64,000 nt of DNA. Origin: Gaeumannomyces sp. JS-464. Its lineage: Eukaryota > Ascomycota > Sordariomycetes > Magnaporthales > Magnaporthaceae. Shown piece by piece: positions 33,538 through 43,391 of the stretch. Within the stretch, counting starts at the first letter, position 1, and every line of letters begins with the position of its first letter. A model generated the notes under the pieces. It ran no database searches. It was given only the letters and a program-made list of their open reading frames with translations, and was not told the DNA's origin. The DNA lies in assembly GCA_002197995.1 (NCBI GenBank), contig NGZR01000008.1, positions 992,001 to 1,056,000 of the forward strand, read 5' to 3'. Made by a program: the position numbers and the translations under genes.

Positions 33538-35400
33538 ATGATCAGGGAGCGATCGCAGAGGCCATATTCTAACAACGATAACATGAGTGAAAAGGCAGAG
33601 CCGCCCGTCACCAAGGCCACTCTGAGCGAGCTGGACGTCAAAAAGATCATCCACAACCCCAAGTTGAGGCACGACATCAACTTCGACCCCGACCTGCATT
33701 TCCGACCTAACCTGGATGGCGAGAAGGGACGGAGGAAACAGCAGAGGGCAAACGAGTTCTGGGAGTGCCTCACCCAGCAGCTGACACTGTTCGTGACGGA
33801 CCGCGATACGTTTGTCCAGCGCTACGGCGAGGATTCGGATTGGTGCTTGCCCCGGCTGCTGAAGGCGGTCAAGGAGATCATCCAGACGCTGGTGCCGGCA
33901 CAGGACCGCGACTTCCTGGACGAGGGCCTGAGCGTGGAGCTGCTGATCCAGCAGTTCAACAGGGGTATTGCCGACCTGGAAAAGTTGGCCTCGTGGCTCT
34001 CATCAGTGCTGAAGCTGCACTGCGCCCCTATGAGGGACGAGTGGGTTGACGAGATGTACAGGGAGCTCAGTACCGGCAACCGCAACAACGACATTGGTCT
34101 GTTGGTGCAGGGCATGCGCAGCCTGCTTAGCGTACTAGAGGCCATGAAGCTCGACGTGGCCAACCACCAGATTCGCTGCTTGCGGCCCGTTCTGATCGAG
34201 GATACGGCCCATTTCCAACAGCGATTCTTCCACAAGAAGCTGCAGGCCCGTAGTGGGGTGGACACGGCCCGCGCCCGCCTCTGGTACCGCGACGCCGACC
34301 GCCAGTACTCGGGCATAGATACGCCGTCGGACATGCAGCAGGGGCTGGGCGACATGGCTGGCTTCTTTTACGGCATCTCGCGCCTAATCCTGCCGTCGGC
34401 GGCTCAGGACCACCTCGACGGGACCTACCGCTTCCCGGGGACCTTCCTCTTCGACCACGACCGGCTGGAGAAGCTCAGCTCGGACGCCGTCGACGCCATC
34501 TGCCTGGACATGTGCATGAAGCTGTACGACGACCTCGAGCGCGTCTCGAGGATCGCGCAGGCGATGCCAACACCCTTTGGCAGCAGCCTCCTGCCGCCGA
34601 CCTCGGTGCCGTCTTACGTGCTGGACGACGACAGCTCGTCCCGCTCCCGCTCGAGCCGGTCGTCGATCAACTTTAACTTCAACACATCACCCTCGCGGCC
34701 CTCGAGCCTGGTCGGCTCGGCCGCGTCTTCGCCACGGACGTCGGCCTGCATATTCACTCCTGCACCGTCGAACCCGGCACTTAACTCAGCCGACGCACGG
34801 GCAAGGTCAAAGAAGGTTTACGCGTCCCTTGTTGACCTCGTGCAGACGGCCGCGCCGGCATCGAGCGCGGCGCACAGGTGGAGGGGGCTGGTGCCCGACG
34901 TTGCGCTGCAAATCCTGCGGTCGACCGAGGCGCCGCTCGACATGCTGCCGACGGTTGAGCGCAAGCTCGACTCGTGGCTGTCTAACTGCCAGAGCGAGCA
35001 ATTCCAGGGGGCCGAGCAGGCGTTCCACTCCAAGCTGTTCGCCGAGCTGGCCGGCCGCGTCCGCGAGTACAAGAACCTCTCGGGCCTCGGCCTCTTCTCG
35101 GCCGCGACGGGGAGCAGGCTGCACAGCGGACCAGGCGGCATCGTGGCCACGTCGTCTTCGTCTAGGGAGGGTTCCGGCGCCGCCGCTCAGCCGCTGTTCC
35201 TGCAGCTCGATAGGGACGGCAGTGGTAGGAATACTAGCTCCCGCGAGGAGCACGGTGTCGAAAACATGGCGACGCGCCTTGCGCACCTGGGGATCCTGCA
35301 TTGGAGGGTGTGGGCCGACATTGCGTACGACAAGCCTACCGAGGTTTCCAAGTCTGCGGTTCCCGTACATTCCCAAGGGGGGTTGCTTAATAGGCCGTGA
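33538..35400 (+). CDS. TCP11-domain protein, SOK1-like
   Basis: Single open frame of 620 codons, no intron needed. Start at 33538, or at the internal Met at 33583, which fits relatives slightly better. The TCP11 domain begins VKKIIHNPKLRHDINFDPDL and continues through WCLPRLLKAVKEIIQTLVPA, FNRGIADLEKLASWLSSVLK, MKLDVANHQIRCLRPVLIED, ARLWYRDADRQYSGI and RLILPSAAQDH. Then come a Ser-rich disordered linker (about 370-440) and a second helical part ending ENMATRLAHLGILHWRVW. In yeast, SOK1 is known as a dosage suppressor of protein kinase A deficiency. The role in filamentous fungi is less clear, probably in cAMP/PKA-related growth control. The last 25 residues are not conserved as far as I can tell. 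It is intact and convergent with the next gene. Confidence 0.88.
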   Translation: MIRERSQRPYSNNDNMSEKAEPPVTKATLSELDVKKIIHNPKLRHDINFDPDLHFRPNLDGEKGRRKQQRANEFWECLTQQLTLFVTDRDTFVQRYGEDSDWCLPRLLKAVKEIIQTLVPAQDRDFLDEGLSVELLIQQFNRGIADLEKLASWLSSVLKLHCAPMRDEWVDEMYRELSTGNRNNDIGLLVQGMRSLLSVLEAMKLDVANHQIRCLRPVLIEDTAHFQQRFFHKKLQARSGVDTARARLWYRDADRQYSGIDTPSDMQQGLGDMAGFFYGISRLILPSAAQDHLDGTYRFPGTFLFDHDRLEKLSSDAVDAICLDMCMKLYDDLERVSRIAQAMPTPFGSSLLPPTSVPSYVLDDDSSSRSRSSRSSINFNFNTSPSRPSSLVGSAASSPRTSACIFTPAPSNPALNSADARARSKKVYASLVDLVQTAAPASSAAHRWRGLVPDVALQILRSTEAPLDMLPTVERKLDSWLSNCQSEQFQGAEQAFHSKLFAELAGRVREYKNLSGLGLFSAATGSRLHSGPGGIVATSSSSREGSGAAAQPLFLQLDRDGSGRNTSSREEHGVENMATRLAHLGILHWRVWADIAYDKPTEVSKSAVPVHSQGGLLNRP

Positions 35401-36063
35401 TTGGTGTTTAGGCGAGAGATGCATCAACACTGGCGAGATCCTATTCGGCCACTCTGCTTCCTCTCGATGGCCAACCAAACCCGGGAAACTACGGGGATGA
35501 TCCAACTGGTGGTGGGTGGGCAGCAATGACGACGAGGTGCGTTGCGGTTTTTTTCCTAGGCGGACGGCGAAAGGCATTGGGCTATTTTCTTCCGGCCTTG
35601 TTCTTAGTGTTTGTGTGTTTGCACCTGCACTAGCCTATATTATTCATCCTGTTAGCTGCAACTAGGTCTTGTTTATATCTTGTCCTGCACACGCAAAAGT
35701 GTCGGCATCCGCCGGCCTGCAGCAGCAAGGCTGCGCTGCCATCGCCCCACCCCAACCCAATTGGGGACAGGAATGTTGCAAAGTAAAGGTGCATGCAGTA
35801 GACTGATTGCTTAATCTCTACCTCTAAGGAACTAGTAAAAGAGGCTGTTGAGGGCAAACGGTTGCAGGGGCCGGCCGATGGGAGCGATAAACAGGGGCTG
35901 CAGTGCTGCGGAAGGGAGCGCGAGTGCATGGGCACGGGTGGTAGCCAAGGGCCCAGCCTTTCAAACAGGGGTTGGGACGCCCAACCGAAGGCGATCATCT
36001 CCAAGCGAGTTGACACCGTCAGCTAAACTAAAATAATCAGGTCAAAGCAACCAAAACCAGGGG

Positions 36064-36256
36064 GTGTATGTTCCACACCCACCAAAGGGCACCCCTCGAT
36101 CTTTGGCAAATCCTGCCGTCAGGTTTGTTTGTTAATTTATTCCAAGCCCGGGTGGCCGGTGACAGGGCCCTTCCCAACTATGATACAGCCCCCTACTGCT
36201 GTGACGCCCACCATAACCCTGCTAAAGCAGGCAGGGTTCCAAATCCGTTGGCTAGC
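36064..36256 (+). repeat. Repeat R1 fragment
   Basis: TTCCACACCCACCAAAG, GGGTGGCCGGTGACAGGGCC, TGATACAGCCCCCTAC and AAAGCAGGCAGGGTT match the reverse complement of 52620-52820. CCAAATCCGTTGGCTAGC matches 41938 and 53442. Confidence 0.65.
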
Positions 36257-36344
36257 GGGGGAGGAGAAGGAGGGGGCGGAGAAGGAGGAGAAGAAGGAGA
36301 AGGAGAAGGAGAAGGAGAAGAAAAAGGAGAAGAAAAAGGAGGAA
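36257..36344. repeat. GA-rich (GAGAAG)n tract
   Basis: A purine-only stretch of GAG/AAG steps. A longer one of the same type encodes the Lys/Glu repeat at 42541-42699; both are next to R1 copies. Confidence 0.8.
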
Positions 36345-36350
36345 CATCGC

Positions 36351-38112
36351 CTACCAGCCCTTGGAGTGGTATCCGGTATCGCGGCCAAAGTACTGGTCGT
36401 AGCCGCTGGGGTTGATCTCGGTGTCCTTCTTCATTACCACCTTGTCTGGGCGCTGCTTAAGATTGGCCACGTCGTGTGAGGTGTGGCGGCGCTTGAGCAC
36501 CGCGTTGACCGTCGACGACTTTTGTGACCGCTCCCAGACGAGGTGTCGCCGGAGGCTCTCGGTCAGCTCGGTGGAGAGCATGTTGCGCCTCGTAGTCCTG
36601 GGAGAGAGCGCTGCTTGGTGGTGGGTGTTGTGGGCCGGAGTTAGGATAGGCTGTGCCGCCGACCTCGGGATCTCGTTGATGGGCTTAAGGTGGGCAGTGC
36701 GGGTGCCCTTCTTCATCATCAAGGGGCTGTCGTCCGAGTCGTTGGGTGACGACACAAATGAAGGTCCCTGTCGTGGCGGGCGGCGGCCCTGGTGGATGGC
36801 CGATGTCGACTGCGAGGCGCCGTTACCCAGCTTCACCTGGCGGTCGTTGCGCTCCAGCATTAAAGCGATGAGAGATCTCCTCGAGGTAAGGTTCGCTTTG
36901 GAGTCGACACGCTGGAAAAAGGTCTTCTCGTCAATGCTCGACTTGCCGCTCTCCTCGTTCGAATCCTCCCAGTCAGACGAATCGTCATCGTCGTCGATTA
37001 CGCTCTCGTAGTCATCCTCGGCCTCCGTGTCGGACTGCTCGTTGTCGATGACCGGCGCCGGGATGGGGCCCGTCACAAGCTGGTTGCTGAACGAGGTCTG
37101 CGTCTGCTTCTTCTGTGAGGCGAACATGCCACTCCTTGCCGAGTGCATCGCACTCTTAAGGGGGTTCTCCTCCTCGGAAGAGCCGCCAAGGGCGAACTTG
37201 GGCCGCTGCTTCCTAGGCTGCACCAACTCGGCTTGTGGCGAAGATGTCGGCTCGGGAATAGGGTCGATGGGTGCCGGCCTCGCGTGGCTTGTGACGGTCT
37301 GGAACATGGGGATGTGAGAGATGGAGAAGCCGCGGACGACGGTATGGCTGGGTGGCGAGAATTGGGTAGTGGGCGACATAAACGACTGCTCTAACGATTT
37401 GACAGACTGGGGAGGCGAGCCCTTGGCGGGCTCCGAATCGGTAGTGGAGCCAGAGCGCTCCAGGGCTGGAGGCTGTGAACTGGGAGCTGGCGCTGGCCTC
37501 TTGGTCCCGGAAGGGCTAGAGATAATGATGGGCATTGCGGCCAGGTGGAGGGGAGCGGCCAGGGGCTCCTTGCTGTGGACGATAGATACGACGAGCTTCT
37601 CGAAGTCGTCCGAGGTGATGTGGCGTTCCTTGCCGCGGCTCCTGCTGCTAGCGCAAGAGTCCTGTCGGCAGATGCGTGGGCGGTCGATCTCCATGGGAGA
37701 AGCCTCGGCGCTGAAGTCGGTGGCCTCCGACGCGATCGAGTCGACGCTACCGGAGAGCTGGGGCATGTCATCTGACGAGAACTTGCTCTTCCTCTCGATT
37801 TCGCGGGGAAGCGAGCTGGTGGACATTGAGGTCCTCATGTTGGGCTCCACGCAGAAGGTCTCGCGCGTCCATAGCCTCCAAGAGAGGTTCTCTAGTCTCC
37901 TGCCCTGAGAGACAGAGTCGGCACATCTTGCCAAGACTAACTCAGTTGTTAGTTGGGTCCAGCGCCAGCCGCTGGCTGTGCCCGGAGGTGTTGCCGCAGC
38001 GAGGCTACTCACCAGTCCACACGCTGAAAAGGTTCTGGGGGTCGCGGGTGTCGAGGCGGTGGATGGCCTCGGCGTCGACCTTAAGAACGGGGGCGTCTAA
38101 AAGACAAGGCAT
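36351..38112 (-). CDS. DUF1752 (AreA GATA-like) / DUF3295 protein, intact
   Basis: Exon 1 (38112-38013) gives MPCLLDAPVLKVDAEAIHRL up to FSVWT. After a 76-nt intron (38012-37937, GTGAGT, CTAAC, TTAG) exon 2 (37936-36351) continues VLARCADSVSQGRRLENLSW. This SVWT...GRRLENLSWRLW block is the DUF1752 domain found near the N-terminus of several fungal nitrogen and stress regulators. The C-terminal half is DUF3295: an acidic stretch (SVIDDDDDSSDWED), FFQRVDSKANLTSRRSLIAL, TELTESLRRHLVWERSQ and the end YFGRDTGYHSKGW. Total about 561 residues, normal for the family and without defects. It has no zinc finger of its own. The role is probably nuclear or signalling-linked regulation, but this is inference. 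A decayed copy of the TELTESLRRHL region lies at 57360-57470. Confidence 0.85.
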
Positions 38113-39210
38113 TGTGGTGCGCGTTGTCCCTCGGTGGGTTGAGCGTAACTGGGGAGTGCGGTGCACGAAGTGTCGGCTCAAGCAGTCATTTAAGGATTGC
38201 GCTGCCAGTCGTCGTGGCTCGGAGTGATCTCGGGTGTGGTGATGATATCAGGTGCGGCGGCGATGTATTTCATGCCTGGTGGGTTTGGCCAGGCGCGATT
38301 TTAAAATGGAGTTGCTTAATTGGCGCGCTTTAGTTTACCGATCCGGGTGCTGTTGTCGCATAACAATACTTTTTGCTTTTTCTTTCAATGACCCGCTTGC
38401 CCAACATCAATCCCGGGGAAGCGGAGCGATGGGGTGCATGGTGGCGTCGATGCTACCTGGCCTGCTCGCTTTAGGATCCAACTGTCTCCACTGTGCAGGT
38501 GTTGCGATCGTCGTGTCTGGGTAGGTTGTGGTTGGAGTGGGCATCCAGCCGCCGTTAGTGGCCACAATTTCAAGGCCCACACATGTGCCAAACATGTGCA
38601 TTCCCCGAATTCAGGTCGCGGCTGCCGCGCCACCCCAGGGAACAGTGCTGAAGGTTGGGCCGGCTAGGATCACAGAACCGCTGTTCCTGTTTAGACGAGC
38701 GCAAAAGCCCATGTCTTTGAGCCATTGGGCCTGAAAAGGTTTAGTTTCATTTCATGCAAATTATGCCCACGCGGCAAGCCTCGGCCTTTTCAGTCACTGC
38801 TTCCTCTCAAACCCTGGCCTTTATTTTTTATTTGCGATTCGGAATTTGAAGTGTCTCATGGCGCCCTTATAAACATGAGAGGTTTCCATGAGCCGGGAGA
38901 GGAAGGCGGACCCGCTAAAATGGCTGGCCCGTGCATAGGGCCACTATTGGCTGCACTGCTGCAGACCGCCGCCTGCAACACTTTCCCCTACCACGCACCT
39001 CTGCATGTACTGCAACGGCCGCACACGCTCAGAAGAACTTCCACCCACCCGCGCCTGGTTCTTCATCATTAAACATTTGATTGCATTGTTTTGCGCTTTT
39101 TTGGATTTTGATTTATGGATAATTTTCAGGGACCCCTGAATGTAAAGGGCGGGCCAGGCATACGAGACACGCCTGGCCATGCTAGCAGGCGCGAGGCCTA
39201 AGGCCCCTTG
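38113..39210. other. Intergenic stretch with repeat R2 copy 2
   Basis: No supported gene. Repeat R2 copy 2 lies at 38398-38668. The last 100 bases include a CTTGCAG acceptor-like site just before the next frame. Confidence 0.45.
38398..38668 (-). repeat. Repeat R2, copy 2 (inverted)
   Basis: Reverse complement of the 30872-31141 repeat, with long shared words around ACTGTGCAGGTGTTGCGAT and ACCTGGCCTGCTCGC. The two copies are 7.5 kb apart in opposite orientation and flank the zinc-protein, gene X, SOK1-like and DUF1752/DUF3295 genes. Confidence 0.65.
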
Positions 39211-39211
39211 C

Positions 39212-39818
39212 AGCCCTCTGCGTGGAGAGAAGGCTCTCACCCGTGGCCTCAGACCTGCCGCTCCAGACGTCGCAGGCAGCCGTTCCGGTGTCCAGCAACG
39301 GCGCCACGTCGGCCGAGGCTATCCCGCCTGGTCTTTGGCAAACCTACGTCGCGAAGGGTCCCAACGTGGGCGACGGCGTGCCGGTCCAGGTCACGAGGCC
39401 GCCCGACTTTGTGCCTCCTCCGCCCCGGCCTCTGCCTGTGCCGGCGCCGACGGAGCAGCCTTCTCAGCCTCCTCCGCCCGAGCCCAGGATGCACCACCAC
39501 CACACGATCCCGCAACAGCCGCAGGCGCAGGCGCACCACCACCAGAACGCCATGCCGTCGCTGCCTCCGTCGCTGTCGCCGGCGCCGTTAACGCCTGGAA
39601 AGATGGGCATGCCGGGCCGGCCGCGCAACAAGCCGACCATCATGGACCCTCCCGGCGCCAAGATCGACACGGTGCCGGCCCGTTTCCCGTCGCCCACCGT
39701 TAATCACGCCACGCTCAATCCCAAGTTCGACGATAACGTGGCCAGGCTGACATATGCGGTCCACCAGTCGCTTCCCGAGGCAGTGCGACGCGCTAACGGC
39801 ACTCGAGGGGTGTTTTAA
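39212..39818 (+). CDS. Pro/His-rich exon, gene not identified
   Basis: The frame opens after a TAA at about 39199 and has no ATG near its start; a CTTGCAG at 39205-39211 would be a suitable acceptor. The protein part is Pro-rich (PPPPRPLPVPAPTEQPSQPP, MHHHHTIPQQ), followed by a more conserved-looking end: GRPRNKPTIMDPPGAKIDTV, PARFPSPTVNHATLNPKFDD and LTYAVHQSLPEAVRRA. I do not recognise the gene. No upstream exon is evident within the preceding 500 bases, so it may be a truncated 3' exon left by duplication. Confidence 0.4.
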
Positions 39819-40124
39819 AAGACAAACGTGGGCGTGTGGGCGTGGCTATTGTGCGATTTGCTTTCCGCCAATCCTAATATGCTATTAAAACGACGATCTT
39901 TTTGGCACTGGGGAACCTGTCCCCCCAGCGCCGTGCTTCCGGCTGTTTGCAAAGGCTGTCTTAGTTGCCATTAAGCAGGAACACACCCTTTTGTTGCCAA
40001 AAGACCCAAAAAAAAAAAAAAAAACCTTTCGAACCCAGGTGGACGGTTCCGCGTGCTTGAATTTTACGTAGCCAATTTTAAAAAGCTATTTATTGGAAAT
40101 CCCCGTGTGATGTATTAGGGCTTG
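39819..40124. other. Intergenic stretch
   Basis: Nothing coding. A run of 17 A lies at 40008-40024. Confidence 0.5.
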
Positions 40125-41432
40125 TTAACAATGCGGGTTTGCGAATGGAACAATAACCTTGCCCCGGAGAGAAAGCTTGATCTCCGCTGTGCGTAGCAGA
40201 TATGCTCGCAGGGACTTTCGGCGCATGCGGCCGTACTCGCGGTTCGTCCCTGTGAGCACATACGGCACCTGCAGCACCCGGCCGATGCCCGGAGAGCCGT
40301 CCTTGCCCTCCGGCGGCCATGTCTTGTCAGGCCCATCGGCGAATTTGGCAGCAGCAGCAGCAAAAGCAGCGGCGTCGTGCGGACGGTCTGAAATCTTGCC
40401 CTGATCCGTGTACCGCCCGACGAGCAGCCACCGCACAATGTCCGGGAACGCTCTGGCGTGCTCGAGCGCGTTTTGGACGACCACCACGCCATCCTCGGCA
40501 GCCGTCCCCTCCGGGCCCGGCAGGCGCTTGACGTAGGCAACGCGGGCGCCGCTCCGCACCAGCATTTTGACGGCCTCGGCGCGGCCGTACGCGCACGCGG
40601 CCATGAGCGGCGTGCCCTCGGCGGACCCCTCGAGCTCCGGGTCGGTACGGCCGCGGTGCAACAGCCAGTTAAGCTCCCAGAGGAGCCCCTTGACGGCGGC
40701 CAGGCACAGCAGGCTGAGGTAGCGGGGCGGGCAGGCGTTAACGTAGCGGGGCCACTCGGCGGGCGGCCAGCGGCGCAGGAGCCGCGGCAGCAGGGAGCGG
40801 CCGTCGCCACCGTCGACGACGAGGGTGAAAAAGCCTTTGGCCATGTCCGTGCCGCACGCGACGCGCTCGAGGTCCTACCGGCCGGAGAAGACGTAAGCTA
40901 TTATGCTCGAATTGAGAATGGCGTCGTGCAGCGGGCTGTAGGTGGTTTTGTCGCGCGCGTAGGCGTCCAGCCCCACCTCGGGGCCCGAGAGGTAGTCGAA
41001 CAGGGCCGGCGAGGAGCTCTTTTCGGCGCAGCAGCCTAACAGCGACATGCCGTTGGGGTCGCGGGCCGCCGGGTCGGCGCCGCCCTTGGTGATGAGCAGC
41101 TGGCACAGGTCGACTTTGCCGGCGTGCGCGGCCCGCATCAGAGGCGTGTAGCCTTCGCGGTCGCGCATGTTGGTTGAGGCGCCCTTGGCCACGAGGAATT
41201 TGATGCCGGGATCGTACCCATTGTTAACGGCCCGGTGCAGCGGCGTCGAGAGCTCCCAGTCGATCCCGTCCACATCGGCGCCGCCTTGCTCTACGAGCAT
41301 GCCAGCTATTTCGATGGATTCGCTCATGATTGCCATGTGTAGTGCTGTCGTGGGCTCCAATTCGCCGCCACAAGCTAAAGCAGGCATTTGACAATCCGCC
41401 CCCCTCCCAGCCCCATTTTCTTTTCCTCCCAC
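40125..41432 (-). pseudogene. Ankyrin-repeat protein with one internal TAG
   Basis: From ATG 41432 the frame encodes ankyrin repeats: TTALHMAIMSESIEIAGMLV, STPLHRAVNNGYDPGIKFLV, YTPLMRAAHAGKVDLCQLLI and MSLLGCC..., then YSPLHDAILNSSIIAYVFSG. A TAG at 40877-40875 interrupts it, and the same frame continues DLERVACGTDMAKGFFTLVV, with a further ankyrin-like repeat GTPLMAACAYGRAEAVKMLV, to 40125, 435 codons in all. A single C-to-T change in CAG (a CpA-to-TpA step) explains the stop. Ankyrin repeats bind partner proteins; no other domain is visible. The first 15-20 codons overlap sequence related to repeat R1, so the true start is uncertain. Confidence 0.72.
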
Positions 41433-41589
41433 ACCCTTCGTGCTCCTATATCAAACACCTGGTCGTTTCTGGGGCGAGGGGAGGCTGGGGCCTGCAGCTT
41501 ACGCCCGAGAGTAGTCTTTCGCTTTTGGATGGGCTCCCATATCTTCCGATTGCAAACCTACAGCCAGGGAGATAGGTAAAGCGATAGGA

Positions 41590-41690
41590 AACAAGACGAG
41601 AAACAAAACCAGATGAGAGACGAGACAAGACGAGATGGGGACGAAACGAGAGACAAGACGAGACGAGACGAGATAGTAAAAAAAAAAATA
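41590..41690. repeat. GACGA/ACGAG microsatellite followed by A run
   Basis: Imperfect GACGA/ACGAA steps end in AGATAG and an A-rich run. The motif and its AGATAG-A(n) end are shared with 19133-19182. Confidence 0.65.
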
Positions 41691-41756
41691 TAAAAAAAAT
41701 TAAACACCGTGGGTGCTTCCTTTTCTACACCGCTCAAAGTCCCCCCGCCCCACCGC

Positions 41757-42052
41757 CAGTAGCGAACGCCCGGTTTGTTACAGGCATAATGCATTAGGGG
41801 TGAAGGGCCGCAGCCTGCCATCTCTTACCGGCACAAGCTGCCAGCTGGCTCCAGTTTGCCGCTTTGCGGTAACCCCGCACTGGGCGGCCACCTACGGCAG
41901 GGAGGCGGTGACGCCCCACCGGTGGGGTTGTCAGTCCCAAATCCGTTGGCTAGCAGCTGGCGTGCCGTGATAAAAGCTTGGCCGATGCTACGTATGCATG
42001 CCGCGGTGTTCCGAAAGCTAGGAAAATGGAAAGTTGACCCGGCGATTTCACG
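41757..42052 (+). repeat. Repeat R1, fullest copy
   Basis: Begins AGCGAACGCCCGGTTTGTTA, then CATTAGGGGTGAAGGGCCGC, GCCAGCTGGCTCCAGTTTGC, CGCACTGGGCGGCCACCTAC, CCAAATCCGTTGGCTAGC, GTTCCGAAAGC, and ends near GACCCGGCGATTTCAC. Partial copies: 20710-20775, 36064-36256, 52560-52920 (minus), 53277-53600. No terminal repeats or coding capacity are seen, so it may be a solo LTR or a MITE. Confidence 0.65.
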
Positions 42053-42053
42053 G

Positions 42054-42060
42054 TATAAAA
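42054..42060 (+). promoter_or_regulatory. TATA box at edge of repeat R1
   Basis: TATAAAA, 195 bases before the ATG at 42249. It lies just inside the R1 match, so the repeat may have supplied the core promoter. Confidence 0.4.
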
Positions 42061-42248
42061 AGCTCGAAAACCACACGCGCTTGAGCTTTACGGAACTGTT
42101 CTCAACACCAGCTCTCGACCAACCTCGCTAATCGGCTTGCACCGCCGTGTTTCCGAAAATCCTCGCAAATATCCCTTCCAAAATCAGCACCAGCCCATTT
42201 TTAAGCTGCCAACAACCAATACGAAGCCAATTCCCATACGAAAACGAC

Positions 42249-42705
42249 ATGGTAAGTGACCTTAACCCGTCCTTGTTTCGTGGCATCCATTATTAACCGC
42301 TAGGGCTGAGGATTTTAAACAAGGGTAATCATTAGGCCGAGACCACTCAACCGGGCCACCACCCAAAAGCGACCTCCTCCTCCTCCTGCCCGCTCCGACA
42401 ACCCGGAAAGGCCTCCTCCTCCTCCTTATTCCGATAACCCGGGAGAGCCTTCTCCTCCTCCTCCTGCCCGTTCCGACAACCCGGAAAGGCCTCCTCCTCC
42501 TCCTTATTCCGAAAAGGAGCAGCAGAAAAGTAGGAGGGAAGTGGGAGGAAAAGGAGGGAAGGAGAAGGAGAAGGAAGAGGAGAAGGAGAAGGAAAAGGAG
42601 AAGGAGAAGGAAAAGGAGAAGGAGAAGGAAAAGGAGAAGGAGAAGGAGAAGGAAAAGGAGAAGGAGAAGGAGAAGGAAAAGGAGAAGGAGAAGAAAAAAT
42701 GCTAA
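42249..42705 (+). pseudogene. Lys/Glu-repeat protein with tandem Pro motif, probable frameshift
   Basis: ATG at 42249 is followed at once by a donor GTAAGTGACC; an acceptor ATTAG at 42331-42335 gives MAETTQPGHHPKATSSSS. That frame stops near 42438. The frame one base away is open instead: PPPPPARSDNPERPPPPPYS, DNPGEPSP, then a second copy of ARSDNPERPPPPPYS, then EKEQQKSRREVGGKGG and over 45 residues of (E)KEK steps, ending KKKC at TAA 42703-42705. The 48-54 base Pro unit and the GGAGAA tract are both tandem repeats, where a one-base slip is likely. A disordered, highly charged protein would result; no family recognised. The TATA box and leader favour an expressed gene. Confidence 0.45.
42541..42699 (+). 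repeat. GGAGAA/GGAAAA tandem repeat
   Basis: About 26 hexamer-like purine steps, read in frame as alternating Lys and Glu. The register is kept at multiples of three. Confidence 0.85.
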
Positions 42706-43391
42706 TTTCTTTTAAATGAGCTAAATAGATGACTCTCCAGCCTTTCAACAAGCACGGGAAATTTATTGCTGCCGAACTGGGAAAAAAAATGTGGTAGTCA
42801 AAACCTATACACGGAGGGGAAGCTGCGCGATGAGTGCGTCCAGATCGTTAAAAGCCACATGGATTTAAAACAACAGTAACACCGCCCGCAATAATGGCTC
42901 GCCCTCCGAGATCCGCTGCGTGCAGGGAATTATGGTTACTGGCGTCGCGGGCTGACCGAAGGGAGGGAGGTCGACAATAAAGTCTATACTTGTCGGCCAC
43001 CGGAACCTCGGTGCCTGACTGAATGATGGCCGCTCCCGCAGGTTTATGGGCTGACCGGCCAATAGCGTGGTAAAGGATTCGGCAATGCTGCTCCCTCGGG
43101 CCATCGAAGGTACTCCTTATCGGGGCCGCAGGGTCGCTAATTAGGTATGTTTTCGAACAGGGTGTTGCTAAGAGGCTAGTGGGACCACACACCCGTCAAG
43201 CGTATAGCCTTGTAACACCTTTTTTCCCAGCAGAAGGACTGGCGATCAAACTGATATTTTTAGCGAGTTCATCCCATGCCCATCCCGGCAGTGGTCGCAC
43301 GCCTGCGTCACCGTGCGTCAACAACAAAATGAAAGCGGAACAAGATCAATTAGGTTAGGTCTGTATACATTCTGTTGTTTTTTTCCGGGCA
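42706..43391. other. Intergenic stretch
   Basis: No supported gene. The words CTCTCCAGCCTTTCAACAAG at 42733 also occur at 52906 beside R1, so this may be the outer edge of an R1 element. Confidence 0.35.

Larger units (their letters stand above)
35401..36350. other. Intergenic stretch with R1 fragment and GA tract
   Basis: No gene. It contains an R1 fragment (36064-36256) and the purine tract 36257-36344, which ends six bases before the stop codon of the minus-strand gene. Confidence 0.5.
41433..42248. other. Repeat-derived promoter region
   Basis: No gene. It holds the GACGA microsatellite (41590-41690), repeat R1 (41757-42052) and a TATA box; the last 190 bases look like a leader ending at ATG|GTAAGT. 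Confidence 0.5.

Noticed and set aside
34807..35577. 256-codon minus-strand frame
   Set aside because: It is antisense to the SOK1-like gene, whose protein is clearly homologous to TCP11 proteins; the GC-rich codons keep the opposite strand open.
36412..37908. Two plus-strand frames of about 195-199 codons
   Set aside because: Both are antisense to the DUF1752/DUF3295 gene and have no family resemblance.
40458..41039. 193-codon plus-strand frame
   Set aside because: Antisense shadow of the ankyrin gene.
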